Source of the DNA: Mixophyes australis
Lineage: Eukaryota > Chordata > Amphibia > Anura > Limnodynastidae
Assembly: GCA_036250195.1 (NCBI GenBank)
Contig: JAVHZZ010000003.1
Coordinates: 333,709,875 to 333,773,874, forward strand
DNA length: 64,000 bases
Reading direction: 5' to 3'
The position numbers were made by a program, and so were the translations under genes. Below the pieces are notes generated by a model, which saw only the letters and a list, made by a program, of their open reading frames with translations, had not been told where the DNA came from and made no database searches. Positions 36,367 through 48,100 of the stretch are shown here, one piece after another. The stretch's first letter is position 1. Each line of letters starts with the position of its first letter.

Positions 36367-39300
36367 CGGCGGTTCCCAAACTGTGCGCCACGGCTCCCTG
36401 GGGTGCTGCGGCGCTGTCACAGGGGTGCCGCGATCGCCTAGAAAAAAAAAGAAAATAGAGAAAACAAAAAAAAAATAAACAACTTACCCATCATCCAGCG
36501 CCGGATCCTCCTCCTCACTGACTGCCGGGGGCGTGACCTCATCATGTCCGGCAGCCTCAGTGAGCAGCAGCAGAGAAGACGTCAGGGAAGAAGGTAAGTG
36601 AAGGGGGGCACTGAGAGACACGCTGAAGGGGACAGAGACACGCTGAAGGGGGCACTGAGAGACGCTGAAGGGGACAGAGAGACGCTGAAGGGGACAGAGA
36701 GACGCTGAAGGGGACAGAGAGACGCTGAAGGGGACAGAGAGACGCTGAAGGGGACAGAGAGACGCTGAAGGGGGCAGAGAGACGCTGAAGGGGGCACTGA
36801 GAGAGACGCTGAAGGGGGCAGAGAGACGCTGAAGGGGGCACTGAGAGAGACGCTGAAGGGGGCAGAGAGATGCTGAAGGGGGCAGAGAGACGCTGAAGGG
36901 GGCAGAGAGACGCTGAAGGGGGCAGAGAGACGCTGAAGGGGGCAGAGAGACGCTGAAGGGGGCAGAGAGACGCTGAAGGGGGCACTGAGAGACGCTGAAG
37001 GGGGCACTGAGAGACGCTGAAGGGGGCACTGAGAGACACGCTGAAGGGGGCACTGAGAGACGCTGAAGGGGGCACTGAGAGACACGCTGAAGGGGACAGA
37101 GACGCTGAAGGGGGCACTGAGAGACACGCTGAAGGGGGCAGAGAGACGCTGAAGGGGGCAGAGAGACGCTGAAGGGGGCAGAGAGACGCTGAAGGGGGCA
37201 GAGAGACGCTGAAGGGGGCAGAGAGACGCTGAAGGGGGCAGAGAGACGCTGAAGGGGGCAGAGAGACGCTGAAGGGGGCAGAGACACGCTGAAGGGGGCA
37301 GAGACACGCTGAAGGGGACAGAGAGACACGCTAAAGGGGACAGAGAGACACGCTAAAGGGGACAGAGAGACGCTGAAGGGGGCACTGAGAGACACGCTGA
37401 AGGGGACAGAGAGACGCTGAAGGGGGCAGAGAGACGCTGAAGGGGGCACTGAGAGAGACGCTGAAGGGGGCAGAGAGACGCTGAAGGGGGCACTGAGAGA
37501 GACGCTGAAGGGGGCAGAGAGATGCTGAAGGGGGCAGAGAGACGCTGAAGGGGGCAGAGAGACGCTGAAGGGGGCAGAGAGACGCTGAAGGGGGCAGAGA
37601 GACGCTGAAGGGGGCAGAGAGACGCTGAAGGGGGCACTGAGAGACGCTGAAGGGGGCACTGAGAGACGCTGAAGGGGGCACTGAGAGACACGCTGAAGGG
37701 GGCACTGAGAGACGCTGAAGGGGGCACTGAGAGACACGCTGAAGGGGACAGAGACGCTGAAGGGGGCACTGAGAGACACGCTGAAGGGGGCAGAGAGACG
37801 CTGAAGGGGGCAGAGAGACGCTGAAGGGGGCAGAGAGACGCTGAAGGGGGCAGAGAGACGCTGAAGGGGGCAGAGAGACGCTGAAGGGGGCAGAGACACG
37901 CTGAAGGGGGCAGAGAGACGCTGAAGGGGGCAGAGAGACGCTGAAGGGGGCAGAGACACGCTGAAGGGGGCAGAGACACGCTGAAGGGGACAGAGAGACA
38001 CGCTAAAGGGGACAGAGAGACACGCTAAAGGGGACAGAGAGACGCTGAAGGGGGCACTGAGAGACACGCTGAAGGGGGCAGAGAGATGCTGAAGGGGGCA
38101 CTGAGACACACGCTGAAGGGGGCACTGAGAGACACGCTGAAGGGGGCACTGAGAGACACGCTGAAGGGGGCACTGAGAGACACGCTGAAGGGGGCACTGA
38201 GAGACACGCTGAAGGGGGCACTGAGAGACACGCTGAAGGGGGCACTGAGAGACACGCTGAAGGGGGCACTGAGAGACACGCTGAAGGGGGCAGATAGACG
38301 CTGAAGGGGACAGAGAGACGCTGAAGGGGACAGAGAGACCCTGAAGGGGGCAGAGAGACGCTGAAGGGGGCAGAGAGACGCTGAAGGGGGCAGAGAGACG
38401 CTGAAGGGGGCAGAGAGACGCTGAAGGGGGCAGAGAGACGCTGAAGGGGGCACTGAGAGACACGCTGAAGGGGACAGAGAGACGCTGAAGGGGGCAGAGA
38501 GACGCTGAAGGGGGCACTAAGAGACACGCTGAAGGGGACAGAGACGCTGAAGGGGGCAGAGAGACGCTGAAGGGGGCAGAGAGACGCTGAAGGGGGCAGA
38601 GAGACGCTGAAGGGGGCAGAGAGACGCTGAAGGGGGCAGAGACACGCTGAAGGGGGCAGAGAGACACGCTAAAGGGGACAGAGAGACACGCTAAAGGGGA
38701 CAGAGAGACACGCTGAAGGGGACAGAGAGACGCTGAAGGGGGCACTGAGAGACACGCTGAAGGGGGCAGAGAGATGCTGAAGGGGGCACTGAGAGACACG
38801 CTGAAGGGGGCAGAGAGACGCTGAAGGGGGCACTGAGAGACACGCTGAAGGGGGCACTGAGAGACACGCTGAAGGGGGCAGATAGACGCTGAAGGGGACA
38901 GAGAGACGCTGAAGGGGACAGAGAGACGCTGAAGGGGACAGAGAGACGCTGAAGGGGGCAGAGAGACGCTGAAGGGGGCAGAGAGACGCTGAAGGGGGCA
39001 GAGAGACGCTGAAGGGGGCAGAGAGACGCTGAAGGGGGCAGAGAGACGCTGAAGGGGGCAGAGAGAGGCTGAAGGGGGACAGAGAGGCTGAAGGGGGACA
39101 GAGAGAGGCTGAAGGGGGACAGAGAGAGGCTGAAGGGGGACAGAGAGAGGCTGAAGGGGGACAGAGAGAGGCTGAAGGGGGACAGAGAGAGACACTGAAG
39201 GGGGACACAGAGAGACGCTGAAGGGGGACACAGAGAGGCTGAAGGGGACAGAGAGACACTGAAGGGGGACACACAGGCTGAAGGAGGGGGACAGAGAGAC

Positions 39301-39801
39301 AGGCTGAAGGAGGGGGACAGAGACACTGAAGGAGGGGGACAGAGAGACACTGAAGGAGGGGGACAGAGAGACACTGAAGGAGGGGGACAGAGAGACGCTG
39401 AAGGAGGGGGACAGAGAGAGACGCTGAAGGAGGGGGACAGAGAGACGCTGAAGGAGGAGGGCAGAGAGACACTAAAGGAGGGGGATAGAGAGAGACGCTG
39501 AAGGAGGGGTACCGAGAGAGACGCTGAAGGGGGGTCAGAGTGAGATGGCGAAGAGGGGGACACAGGGTGTGAGATGGCGAAGAGGGGGACACAGGGTGTG
39601 AGATGGCGAAGAGGGGGACACAGAGTGATATGATAAAGGGGCACAATGTGATGGTGAAGGGGTCTAAATACATCTTACGTCATTTTGACCCAACTACTTA
39701 AAAAATGGGACTACCCGGTAATTATTTTTGCTTAGGGGTGCCTTGGAAAAATTATGGTGACCCTAAGGGTGCCTCGAGCTGAGAAAGTTTGGGAACCACT
39801 G
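36367..39801. mobile_element. Non-autonomous hAT-type element filled with minisatellite, perfect 8-bp duplication
   Basis: The left end CGGCGGTTCCCAAACTGTG and the right end (minus-strand CAGTGGTTCCCAAACTTT) are inverted repeats of hAT type. The duplication ccatatag is exact at 36359-36366 and 39802-39809. Sub-terminal sequences on both sides share a GGGGTGC theme (CAGGGGTGCCGCG at left, TAGGGGTGCCTTGG at right). Between them lie a small foldback (CACTGACTGCCGG..CCGGCAGCCTCAGTG, 36516-36565) and the G-rich array at 36600-39640. There is no transposase gene. Confidence 0.88.
36600..39640. repeat. G-rich minisatellite (GACGCTGAAGGGGG core) with higher-order structure
   Basis: The basic unit is CAGAGAGACGCTGAAGGGGG (20 bp). 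Variants of 18, 22 and 24 bp arise from added or lost AC, CT or GA dinucleotides (for example CACTGAGAGACACGCTGAAGG). A rare variant with CTAAAGGGG in adjacent pairs recurs at 37331, 38003 and 38669, giving a higher-order period of about 670 bp. Right of 39060 the unit changes to AGAGAGGCTGAAGGGGGAC and then to longer GGAGGGGGACAGAGAGAC forms. The minus strand lacks stop codons in all frames because the unit contains none, so the long frames there (up to 915 codons) are not genes. Confidence 0.95.
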
Positions 39802-39816
39802 CCATATAGTGTATAC

Positions 39817-40126
39817 CAGGGGCGGATCTAGACTTTATGTTTAGGGGGGGGTGATTTTGCATAATCACGCCCCTCCTTTGCTCTGATTGGCTGGCCCGCG
39901 TTAAACCCCGCCTTCTGCCTGTGATTGGCCCCGCCCCCTCCCGCTGTGATCGCCGGCTGGGACCACTCTGATTGGCTGGCCCACATTTAGCCCCGCCCCC
40001 CGCTCACGCTTAGGCCCGCCCCTCCGGTTTTGATCGGCGGCTGGGACCTAGCTTTTTGCTGCTAGGGGGGGGGGGGGGTGAATGCCCCGATCGCCCCCCC
40101 CCCCCCCCCCCCTGGATCCGCCACTG
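39817..40126. mobile_element. Non-autonomous hAT-type element (CAGGGGCGGATCTAG), perfect 8-bp duplication
   Basis: It starts CAGGGGCGGATCTAGAC and ends CTGGATCCGCCACTG. The flanks gtgtatac at 39809-39816 and 40127-40134 are identical. Inside are several copies of CTGATTGGCTGGCCC and CCCGCC motifs, and G and C runs near the right end. The duplicated target covers the last three bases of the Tc1-like element, its TA and three neighbour bases, so this insertion post-dates the Tc1-like element. Confidence 0.9.
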
Positions 40127-40134
40127 GTGTATAC

Positions 40135-41228
40135 TAGATATAGAATTACTGTGGATGCATTGTGGAAACAGGACTGGTGTAGTAAAATAGTAAGTCTATA
40201 GGGCACACAGAAGCATCAACTGTTTCTTCCACCTTGGTAGCAGGGGTTTCAGATGCTAAAACGTGTGCCTGCATGACTCAGAAAGAGTGATCCATCACCT
40301 CTGCTCTCCTATTGTAGAGGGTGGGCACAGGGGGAAGGGTGCACTGGGGATTTACTCTGTACTCCTTTGGACTAGACCAAGTCTGGCTTGTGCCCATCAG
40401 AAGTATAACCAAGATGCCATGTGATAAAGGGTACAAATGAAGCTATTTAAAACTTTTTCTATGAAGGGGAATATACCATTTTGTTTTTCGTAAAAGAACA
40501 CAAAAAAAAGTTCAAGTTCTGCTAAAGAGTTGTTCCAAATTCTGCCCTATACCTATTACTTCCTTATGTAACAAGCCAGTGCCCAGGAGGGAAGTCAGAG
40601 CAGATTATAGACCAATTCTCGATCAGAGTTTCCATACTCACTGTTTTTGTATGCTCTCTCCCAAGCAGAAGCACTGAGCGTTACATAAACAACTAATTAT
40701 CCCAAATGTGACAGGTTAATTTTAAGCGTTTGTACACCTTGGGCCCGGTTCAGAGTTGTATATACGTTAGTCTGCGTAGTGTAGCTTGTGAAATCGCACT
40801 GTGCATGCTCAGAAAATGAGAGTACGCAATTGTGTGGAATTCATATCTGAATGCAACGCATCTGGCATTTAAAACCCCTTATGACTTGAGAGGCAGAATG
40901 GGAAAGGGAAGGGCGGACTAACATAGCCCACGTACAGCAATGATATATTCACGCAGTTGCGGCCTGGGCGTGAATCACGAATGACAATGTTGACTAAGAC
41001 AGCATTTCCTCAGCGACTATGGATGATTGCTGAAACACCTGCACAGCTGACAATGCTCCAGCCGTCAACCACAAGTCTAAAAGATGATTGTACCCACGCT
41101 TCTATGTGGCACCTTCCCAACTAGATCATTCGATAAGGTACGCAAAAACAGTTTATGTTGTGTGTGTGGAATCGTGCATGCGTGTAGTAATATAGGCAAA
41201 TGTCAGTCTTATGACTATCTGTAACAGT
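40135..41228. other. Intergenic stretch, no gene recognised
   Basis: GGGCCCGGTTCAGAGTTG at about 40741 looks like the start of an old MITE. No partner end found. Confidence 0.4.
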
Positions 41229-41653
41229 AAAATACAAAATGGGCAAGAAAACAAAAAACAGGGCTTGTGACTAAACGGGCTTACTTTGCCACCCGGTCTG
41301 TGGGGGGAAGAGGAGAAGAGATATTACACAGTTTATCTGGATCACTATCTTACTATCAGTAACCAACTGTTACTGACCACTTGTCACTCACCGGACTGTG
41401 AGTGCCATTTCTCCTGTGTTCAGGAACCGTGGCCGTCCGCCATCCTGAGGGTCTGCGCATGTGCAGCCCTTATGAAACCTTCAGTACCTGTTGCTTTTAA
41501 TTGATTGGATGATCAGGCAACCCTCCCTATTTAAACCACCTGTGATCATTACCTGGTTGCCTGATCTTGGAGTCTCATTCCCCATGAGCCTCTGAAGGTG
41601 TTCCTGTGTTTCCTCGAGTATTCAGCTCCAGCTGATTCCTGTCTGCTACGATT

Positions 41654-42055
41654 GTGGTTTCCAGACCACTTCAACTCTCCTGTGTTCATCGTGTCTGCAC
41701 TCAGCCGATTCCTATCTGCTACTGCTGCCGGATTCCAGTCCGCCTCAACTCTCCTGTGTTCAGCGTGTCTGCTCTCCGCTGCCTCCGTTACTACTGCCGG
41801 GTTCCAGACCGTCTCAACTCTCCTGTGTTCATCGTGTCAGCTCTTCACTGATTCCTATCTGCTACTGCTGCCGGATTCCAGACCGTCTCTACTCTCCTGT
41901 GTTCAGCGTGTCTCCCCTCCGCTGCCTTCACTACTACTGCCGGATTCCAGACCGCCTCTACTCTCCTGTGTTCAGCGTACCTTCCCTCCGCTGCCTCCGC
42001 TACTCTGCCGGATTCCAGACAGCCTCAACTCTCCCGTGTTCATCATGTTTCCAGT
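41654..42055. repeat. Six imperfect tandem units of about 70 bp
   Basis: Units begin with CCGGATTCCAGACCG (or a variant) at about 41654, 41727, 41797, 41871, 41940 and 42008. Each holds CTCTCCTGTGTTCA followed by GCGTGTCT or TCGTGTC. The open frames through this block (up to 159 codons) follow the repeat and are not convincing proteins. Confidence 0.85.
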
Positions 42056-42494
42056 TTTACTTATTACTGCTTCCTGAGTATTGCTCCGTTGATTACCGGT
42101 TACCTTCCGTGCGCTGCACCAACCTGATTACCGCTTCCATCCTCCAGTGGTCTCTCCTCCTGCCGGCGTTCAGCCGTTCAGGTATCCCTGCACGTCTCCT
42201 TGACAGCCTGCTCTCCTGAACCGCGGTATGCATACTTTCCATTGACTTTGCTATTGTATTGCATATCCGTCTGGACTGTGTTGTGTTCATCTCCGGAGTC
42301 TTCTATCTACTGAAGCTATTGTTACTATTGACTTTGTTTCCTATTATCTGGATCTCTACAGTGACTTTGTATACTTCAAGTAGCGCTTGTCAGTTATTAT
42401 TGTATTGTGGTTATCATCGTGGGATCAAGTTCCGTGTGCTCCGTGTATCCTCTGCATTACATTCATCTCCTCGTGCCCCTCCTCACATATATAT

Positions 42495-42775
42495 AGCAGT
42501 GGTACAACTTGCTGACGCAGACCACTGACTCCTGTTTCCCATTGGCACCAGTTTCAAGTATCCGCTCACATAAGCAGTGGTACAACTTGCTGTACGCAGA
42601 CCACTGACTTCCCCGTTACCTACTTGCACCTGGAATCCATTCCTTCACTATAGACAGTGGTACAACTTGCTATACGCAGACCACTGACTCTCACTACCTC
42701 CTCTCTACTCCTGGACATTCCTCCTCACTATAGCAGTGGTACAACTTGCTGTACGCAGACCATTGACTCTCCTCA
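42495..42775. repeat. Four spaced copies of a 38-bp motif
   Basis: GCAGTGGTACAACTTGCTG, then (T)ACGCAGACCACTGACT, occurs at about 42497, 42572, 42654 and 42731, spaced 75-82 bp apart. The ends CAGTGGT and ACCACTG of each copy are complementary, so each can form a small hairpin. Confidence 0.85.
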
Positions 42776-43308
42776 CGTTTCCTTGTCCATCTGGTTCCTC
42801 GTGTACATCCATCTAAGTCATTACCAGTTGCTGCTAGTCATAGACTTTCCTTAAGCATTCTCTCACCATCTGCTGATTCTCCTGTTCTGTTGTCACCCTG
42901 CTACCAGAGGACCATAGTACCAGCTATATTACTCTGGTAAGAACATCATCTGGTGATATCCTGGGCAAAGACTCCTAGTGCCCGTGACACCACTCCTACT
43001 GGTGTCACTTGCCACCAGACACTCGCCGACTTGCGAATGCCAACTGTACAACTGTTCATGCCATGTACAAGACACCTGCCATCCCCTTTTCCTCCCTTTC
43101 TAGTCACTCTTTTTTCCCTTCTTTTTCTCGTGTCCCCCTTTTTGCATGTTTGTTTGATACAAATTAAACACATGAATGTTTTGGTGCAGTCCATATGGCA
43201 TTACTTATTGATGGTACGGTAAATTAGGTCTTCTCACTTGTTATGAATATTATACCACTTGTGTAACTTTATGATTATTGTCTGTACATGGTTCCTGGAC
43301 GCTTTTCT

Positions 43309-43316
43309 AAATAAAG
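43309..43316 (+). promoter_or_regulatory. Polyadenylation signal of the retrocopy-like unit
   Basis: CTAAATAAAG lies directly before the A tract at 43323-43333, as in reverse-transcribed polyadenylated RNA. Confidence 0.55.
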
Positions 43317-43341
43317 ATTCCCAAAAAAAAAAATACAAAAT

Positions 43342-44131
43342 ACAACTTTAAATACTGTTTCTGAGACACTTGCTGGCAGGGTGTAACCCAGCCCCCTGAT
43401 CCTATCTGGCACCACAAAGTCTGAGATACTACATCAGATGTTTAGAATCAGGATATAATATATTCTCAAAAACTGGATTTGACACAATTTAAACTTAACA
43501 AAATTTACATCAATCTGTGATTTTCAAAATTACTTGCCGATACTCAAATAGTCCTATCTTTTTAACAGGACAGAATATCCAGGGTAGAAAGGTAACAACC
43601 ACCTGCTGTGTATTCAGGCTAAAAAGATGTGTTGGTCACTTATACATGAATCCAAATTATTATGGGATTTCCATTCTTCGGAAGTAACAAAAACAAATTT
43701 CCACAGAAATCAACACATTCCAAAACAAAAATCAGAACATTTGCATTGATATACATTGGCACACTGCGCCACTAATTAAAATAAATTTATACAATAAGTT
43801 ATTTCTAGGTAATCCAGCCACAGGGCTCATGCGTCAAATGACATCTGTTGTTTTTAAAAAATTATGCAAAATTAGAGGTTATTTTTTAATATGCAATTTT
43901 TAATACGTAATCTTTTTCTTCTACACATACCGTTGGCGAAAAATTGCCCACAGGAACCAGCAGACATCACCAAAGGGCACACTTGGAGGAGGCCCAACAG
44001 GAAAAAAACTTTGATCAATAATCTCAGCCAGTATTTGGACCTTTACAAGGACACTAACACATTACTAGAAATTTATGTTTACATTTTTTCTATATAAAAA
44101 CAAAAAAAACCAAGATAAATATTACCAATGA
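43342..44131. other. Intergenic stretch, no gene recognised
   Basis: No feature I can support. Confidence 0.4.
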
Positions 44132-44343
44132 TCATACTTGCCAACTCTCCCAGAAATGTCCTCGTCAAGTGGGCAGGATGGAAGCCTCAATGTAATTTTG
44201 TTCACAAATACCCCTCGCCCCCTTGCAAAATTACGGTTATGCTTCACTGCGTCCTGGGGGCAGGGCCAAAGTGATGCAATTCCCCACACCCCACCCCTTC
44301 CATTCTCACACTTCACCTCCCCTCCGGGATCTACCGGAGGCAA
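44132..44343. mobile_element. Truncated relative of the TCATACTTG TIR element
   Basis: TCATACTTGCCAACTCTCCC matches the left end of the element at 22705. The interior is likewise GC-richer than its surroundings, with CCTCCCCTCCGGGATC. The right terminus is absent. Confidence 0.55.
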
Positions 44344-44419
44344 AGAGTGAAATATTTGATTATATGCATTTTTTGCCTACAAAGTGCAGTCCTATGGATA
44401 TCAGTATTATTAGTATCAT

Positions 44420-44625
44420 TCTCTGAAACCCCACCTCTTCAGACAAGCTTATAATATTCCTCTACTACCCTCTTAATCTCTCTAGGTTACCCTATTACCA
44501 CCCTCTATACAGCTAACACAAGACAATAACTCTGACCAACATAGTTCTGTGACTGAACATACAGCCCACTAAATACTTTTTAACCTTTGGATTCTAACTG
44601 GACAAATAAGCTATAAAAGTACTTT
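44420..44625 (+). pseudogene. L2-like LINE 3' fragment
   Basis: CTGAAACCCCACCTCTTCAGAC and the next 20 bases are the C-terminal ORF2 coding end seen also at about 12100 and 56980. Then come CTCTAGGTTACCCTATTACC and CAGCTAACACAAGACAA, as in the 56763 copy. It breaks off before the terminal tail. Confidence 0.8.
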
Positions 44626-44937
44626 AAAAAAGTAGGGCCAGCAACCATCCCATATAGAGCAAAATGCTTTATGCGTGTGTCTGCATAAGTGCACTCCGTT
44701 TACACTGAAAGTAACTGTTTAGTATCTCTGCCCCTATACAATGGTGAACACAGGAATACAGGAAGAAACATGCCATAGTTGCATAAGGTTTTTTTTAAAC
44801 ATAACTTTTGTTCGCTTTGCGTCAAACTCTGAACGAAGTACCTGCTGTACCTTACCGAGAACCAGTGTTCATAGCAGATTAAATGACCGATACGGTTAAA
44901 TTAAGCCCTACAATAAATATGGTGTCAGTAACACATC

Positions 44938-45117
44938 GGGGGGAATCAATTCCCCAAAATGTGCCACGGAGTGCCCCCGGAACACACTCCACACTATATC
45001 AACACAGATTTTTCAGGAAAATCTGTGATGTTCATGTATCATAGTGCCTACAAGTGAGCGCAGCTGGACATAGCAGTGATGTCCATCTGCTCATCACCAG
45101 GAATTGAATTCCCCTCA
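44938..45117. mobile_element. Possible MITE with GGGGAATTCAATTCCCC-type ends
   Basis: GGGGGGAATCAATTCCCC at the left and, on the minus strand, GAGGGGAATTCAATTCCTG at the right are imperfect inverted repeats about 180 bp apart. The interior is non-coding. No target duplication assigned. Confidence 0.45.
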
Positions 45118-48100
45118 CTCTTTTCCTTGAGCTGTACAGACCACGTACGGAGCTGCTGAACACAGATTAGCAAGCGCCCTAATGTACCAAGTGCATGTTT
45201 TCTGCAATCTTCCCTTCCACTTATTTCTCTGTTCCTGCTATGAGGGGTATTTCTACTGAATGCTGGTGAGCAGACTTCACTTGCCCTCATTTCTAGTATT
45301 TTCCAGAGCCTGGGCAAAGGCATCAATATAACTATTATTTTTCGTAGATCTGTATTACACAAATTCAGAAGACGTTACATTGCGTTTACCCATATCTCAG
45401 CCCATATATTAGACCTCAGTTTACACACTTTTAAACAAGCTGACCCTGTGCATTTACAATTGATTTTAACAGTTTTCCCATTACCCATAAATCACTGTGA
45501 CACATCCAGCTTGCTGTTATTATACCAAGATGTGTCCTGACACTTCAGTTGGGAATCACTGACATTATAACGATCTGAAAAGGAAGATCAATATTTCCTC
45601 AAACCTGTAATCCTAAAACCTGAATATACTGTAAAAGTGAATTACATTTATAAAAATGTCACAGGTAAAACATGTTTTGGTTTGAAGACCCTTATACCTA
45701 AATTAAAAAACTGCCTGCTATAAACATTTATTAATAACATTTACAAATATATATGTAAAGTCTTCTATAATTTGTTATCATTGTTATCAGTTATTTCAGA
45801 CAAAAATAAGCTATTGGTGCATATTCACAGTGAATGCAGCAGCAAACAGAAACATAGTAGAATACTCTGTCCAATGAACTAGCAGAATGGTGTCTGTGAT
45901 CCAAGTGATCACCTCTAACACAGATAGCTGCAGCAGCATTACAATCAGTGCTGCAGACACAGGAGATGTTGAGAACACAGAGATTCTTCTGTGAGTGGAT
46001 CTGTGGACTGTAATACAGTAAAGATGACGAATGGACCAATGTTGCAGCTTGCCCTACTTGGTACATCTGGCAATGGGATGCATCAAGAAATCACTATTTT
46101 GAGGTTTTTCTAGCAATGTTCACTGTCCAGTGAACCCAGCCCAGGGCCACCTTCTAAGGTCAAAGGTGCAATCCTCCATGAATGCATACTCTAGAAGAGG
46201 CTACCATTTTACATTTTCATTACACAATAGGTGTAGTGAATGTTTTTAGCTGCTCTTTTACAAAAGGACATTTTTATATTAAGTATCTGAAAACCACCAA
46301 CAGTGAAGTTCCACTAGCTGGAGTATGGAATAAGTAATGTTAACTGTACAATGTTAGTAATAAAAACAAAGTAAGGATCTCTGGATGAGACCCCAAGATG
46401 TACCACACAACCCTACTGTTCAGGTTTGGCGATAATGCTAATGGGTGCACTATTTCTTTAAATCTTATCAGCTCAAGTATTGCAGCTATCACACTTTGAT
46501 CATAGGGTCGACGTTTCACACACTGGTTGCCGACAATCTTTTCCTACAAACAAATCTGCGTGTAACAGCACTATTTAAAATAGGGGCAAGTGAACCCTGT
46601 GAAACATACCACTAATAACAATTAACAGAGTCAGTACCAATTGTACCGATTGTTGGAATAAATTTCACACTTTCTCTGCTACAGTAACATTTACCAACTA
46701 ACATTTGCCCAGGAGCAATGCAAACACTGGCAAATACGTCACCGGTGATTATAATGAGCCTTGAGACGAATAATAAACTTGTTACAATAACCCAAACCTT
46801 GAATATCTGCTTTAATGGAATTTTCCACAGAGAACCTGTGGTTACAAGTCACCTATTCAAAAAAGTGTTCGCTTTCAAAAGTATACACCTTCATCCCTCC
46901 CATAAAGCTGTGTTTTTTTTCCTTGTAATAAATAACTTACATAATGGAAGGAGAACCTCTACAAATGGAGACCAAAGGCATTGCTCAAGTATGACAGGTT
47001 GATAAACACATTAGGAGACAATTAAATCCCTGTTAAGTAGAAGAGTGAAAAGCTGTTTGAAAATTCTGTGGTTTGTTTGAATAAAGACTTCTGACATGAT
47101 TAATGCTCAGAGCAGTGAAGATGAACTGTAGGAAGTAAGCCACACATTTAGTGCACATTGATTGCGCTCCATTAAAATGGTATATTAGGAATAGGTAATT
47201 TATAGAGTTGGGGGAACAGGCAATCCAGATTAGCATTTAAATGACAAGCTGCACATTTTTGTCACATGCACAGTGTGTATATAAAAATAAAAAGTAATAA
47301 GTATTGATGTGCCATTTATACAACCATTGCTCATCTGTCAGAAGGTTATGGACGTCCAATGGGTACGTTTGCTTACCAAAAGCAATATAACAGATTTACA
47401 TTCCTATTAAGACAAGTGGGGGCCTATATAGCTATCTACTTATCAATCTGCAGCGACACAAAATATCTCTTATTGTTGCATTATTATTTTTTTTTTTGCG
47501 TCTCACTGAGGCAGCAGAGCTTTACTCACTGATCTCACAGAGCTTTATGTTGAATATTTTAGCCATTTTAGCCATTGCGTAAGGGATCTAGGATGTGTCT
47601 TTTGCAGTTTGACGTGGGTATAAGAAATATTCCACAACTATTTTTTTTGTTTTGTTTTATTTTAACAAAGGTAGAGTAGAAATTCTGTATAAAATTTTAC
47701 TTCTAATAAAATGTGCTTAGTTACCCTTGCTAATATTTTATGCTTTTATAAAATTATGTGGGGGATTCTAAAAAAAATCTAAGAAAAATGTTTTAAACAG
47801 AGTCTAAAAGTGGACCTCTACTGTACCACAGAACACAGAGCCCACCTGTACCATCTGGAGCTCTTTAATCATGAACACAGATCCTATTCTCTACACCAAC
47901 TAGGCAGCTACTTAAAAAAAAAGCAGGTTGGAAGAAGGATTCTATAAATAATGAAAAGGAAAGACTATACAATAGCTGTGATATTAAAAGAAAAGTGGAC
48001 AAAAAAAAGGTTAAAGGCGCCAATCATGTTTGCAGCTAACAGCTCTTCATCAATACAGTGAAATGCATAACCATTTCATCTTCTCTTTGCTTTGGAAGTG

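Larger units (their letters stand above)
35161..39811 (-). mobile_element. Tc1/mariner-like element, interrupted by a hAT-type insertion
   Basis: The left terminus CACTATATTGACAAAAGTATT and the right terminus (minus-strand CACTATATGGATAAAAATATT) are imperfect inverted repeats. TA dinucleotides flank both (35159-35160 and 39812-39813). The element's own sequence is 35161-36366 plus 39810-39811, about 1.2 kb; the rest is a later insertion of 36367-39801 and its duplicated target. The transposase gene runs on the minus strand and is broken. Confidence 0.85.
41241..43333 (+). mobile_element. Retrocopy-like unit, 2.1 kb, with poly(A) and 12-bp duplication
   Basis: AATAAAG is followed, about 10 bp later, by a run of 11 A at 43323-43333. 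The string aaaatacaaaat occurs directly left of the unit (41229-41240) and again overlapping the A run (43330-43341). The left junction reads T/AAAA, the usual nick preference of LINE-1-type endonucleases. Inside, a TATA-like TATTTAAA (about 41528) and two sets of imperfect tandem repeats resemble an LTR-type promoter and leader. I recognise no protein. An LTR element remnant or a retrotransposed non-coding transcript is possible; the duplication is A-rich and so less decisive than a complex one. Confidence 0.5.

Noticed and set aside
36484..39231. 915-codon minus-strand frame rich in Ser, Pro and Leu, plus overlapping frames of 124-334 codons
   Set aside because: They are translations of the minisatellite, whose unit lacks stop codons on that strand. 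Frames in different phases are equally long, and no start context or domain is present.
41598..42077. 159-codon plus-strand frame
   Set aside because: It follows the 70-bp tandem repeats; the same sequence is open in other frames, and there is no domain or conserved start.
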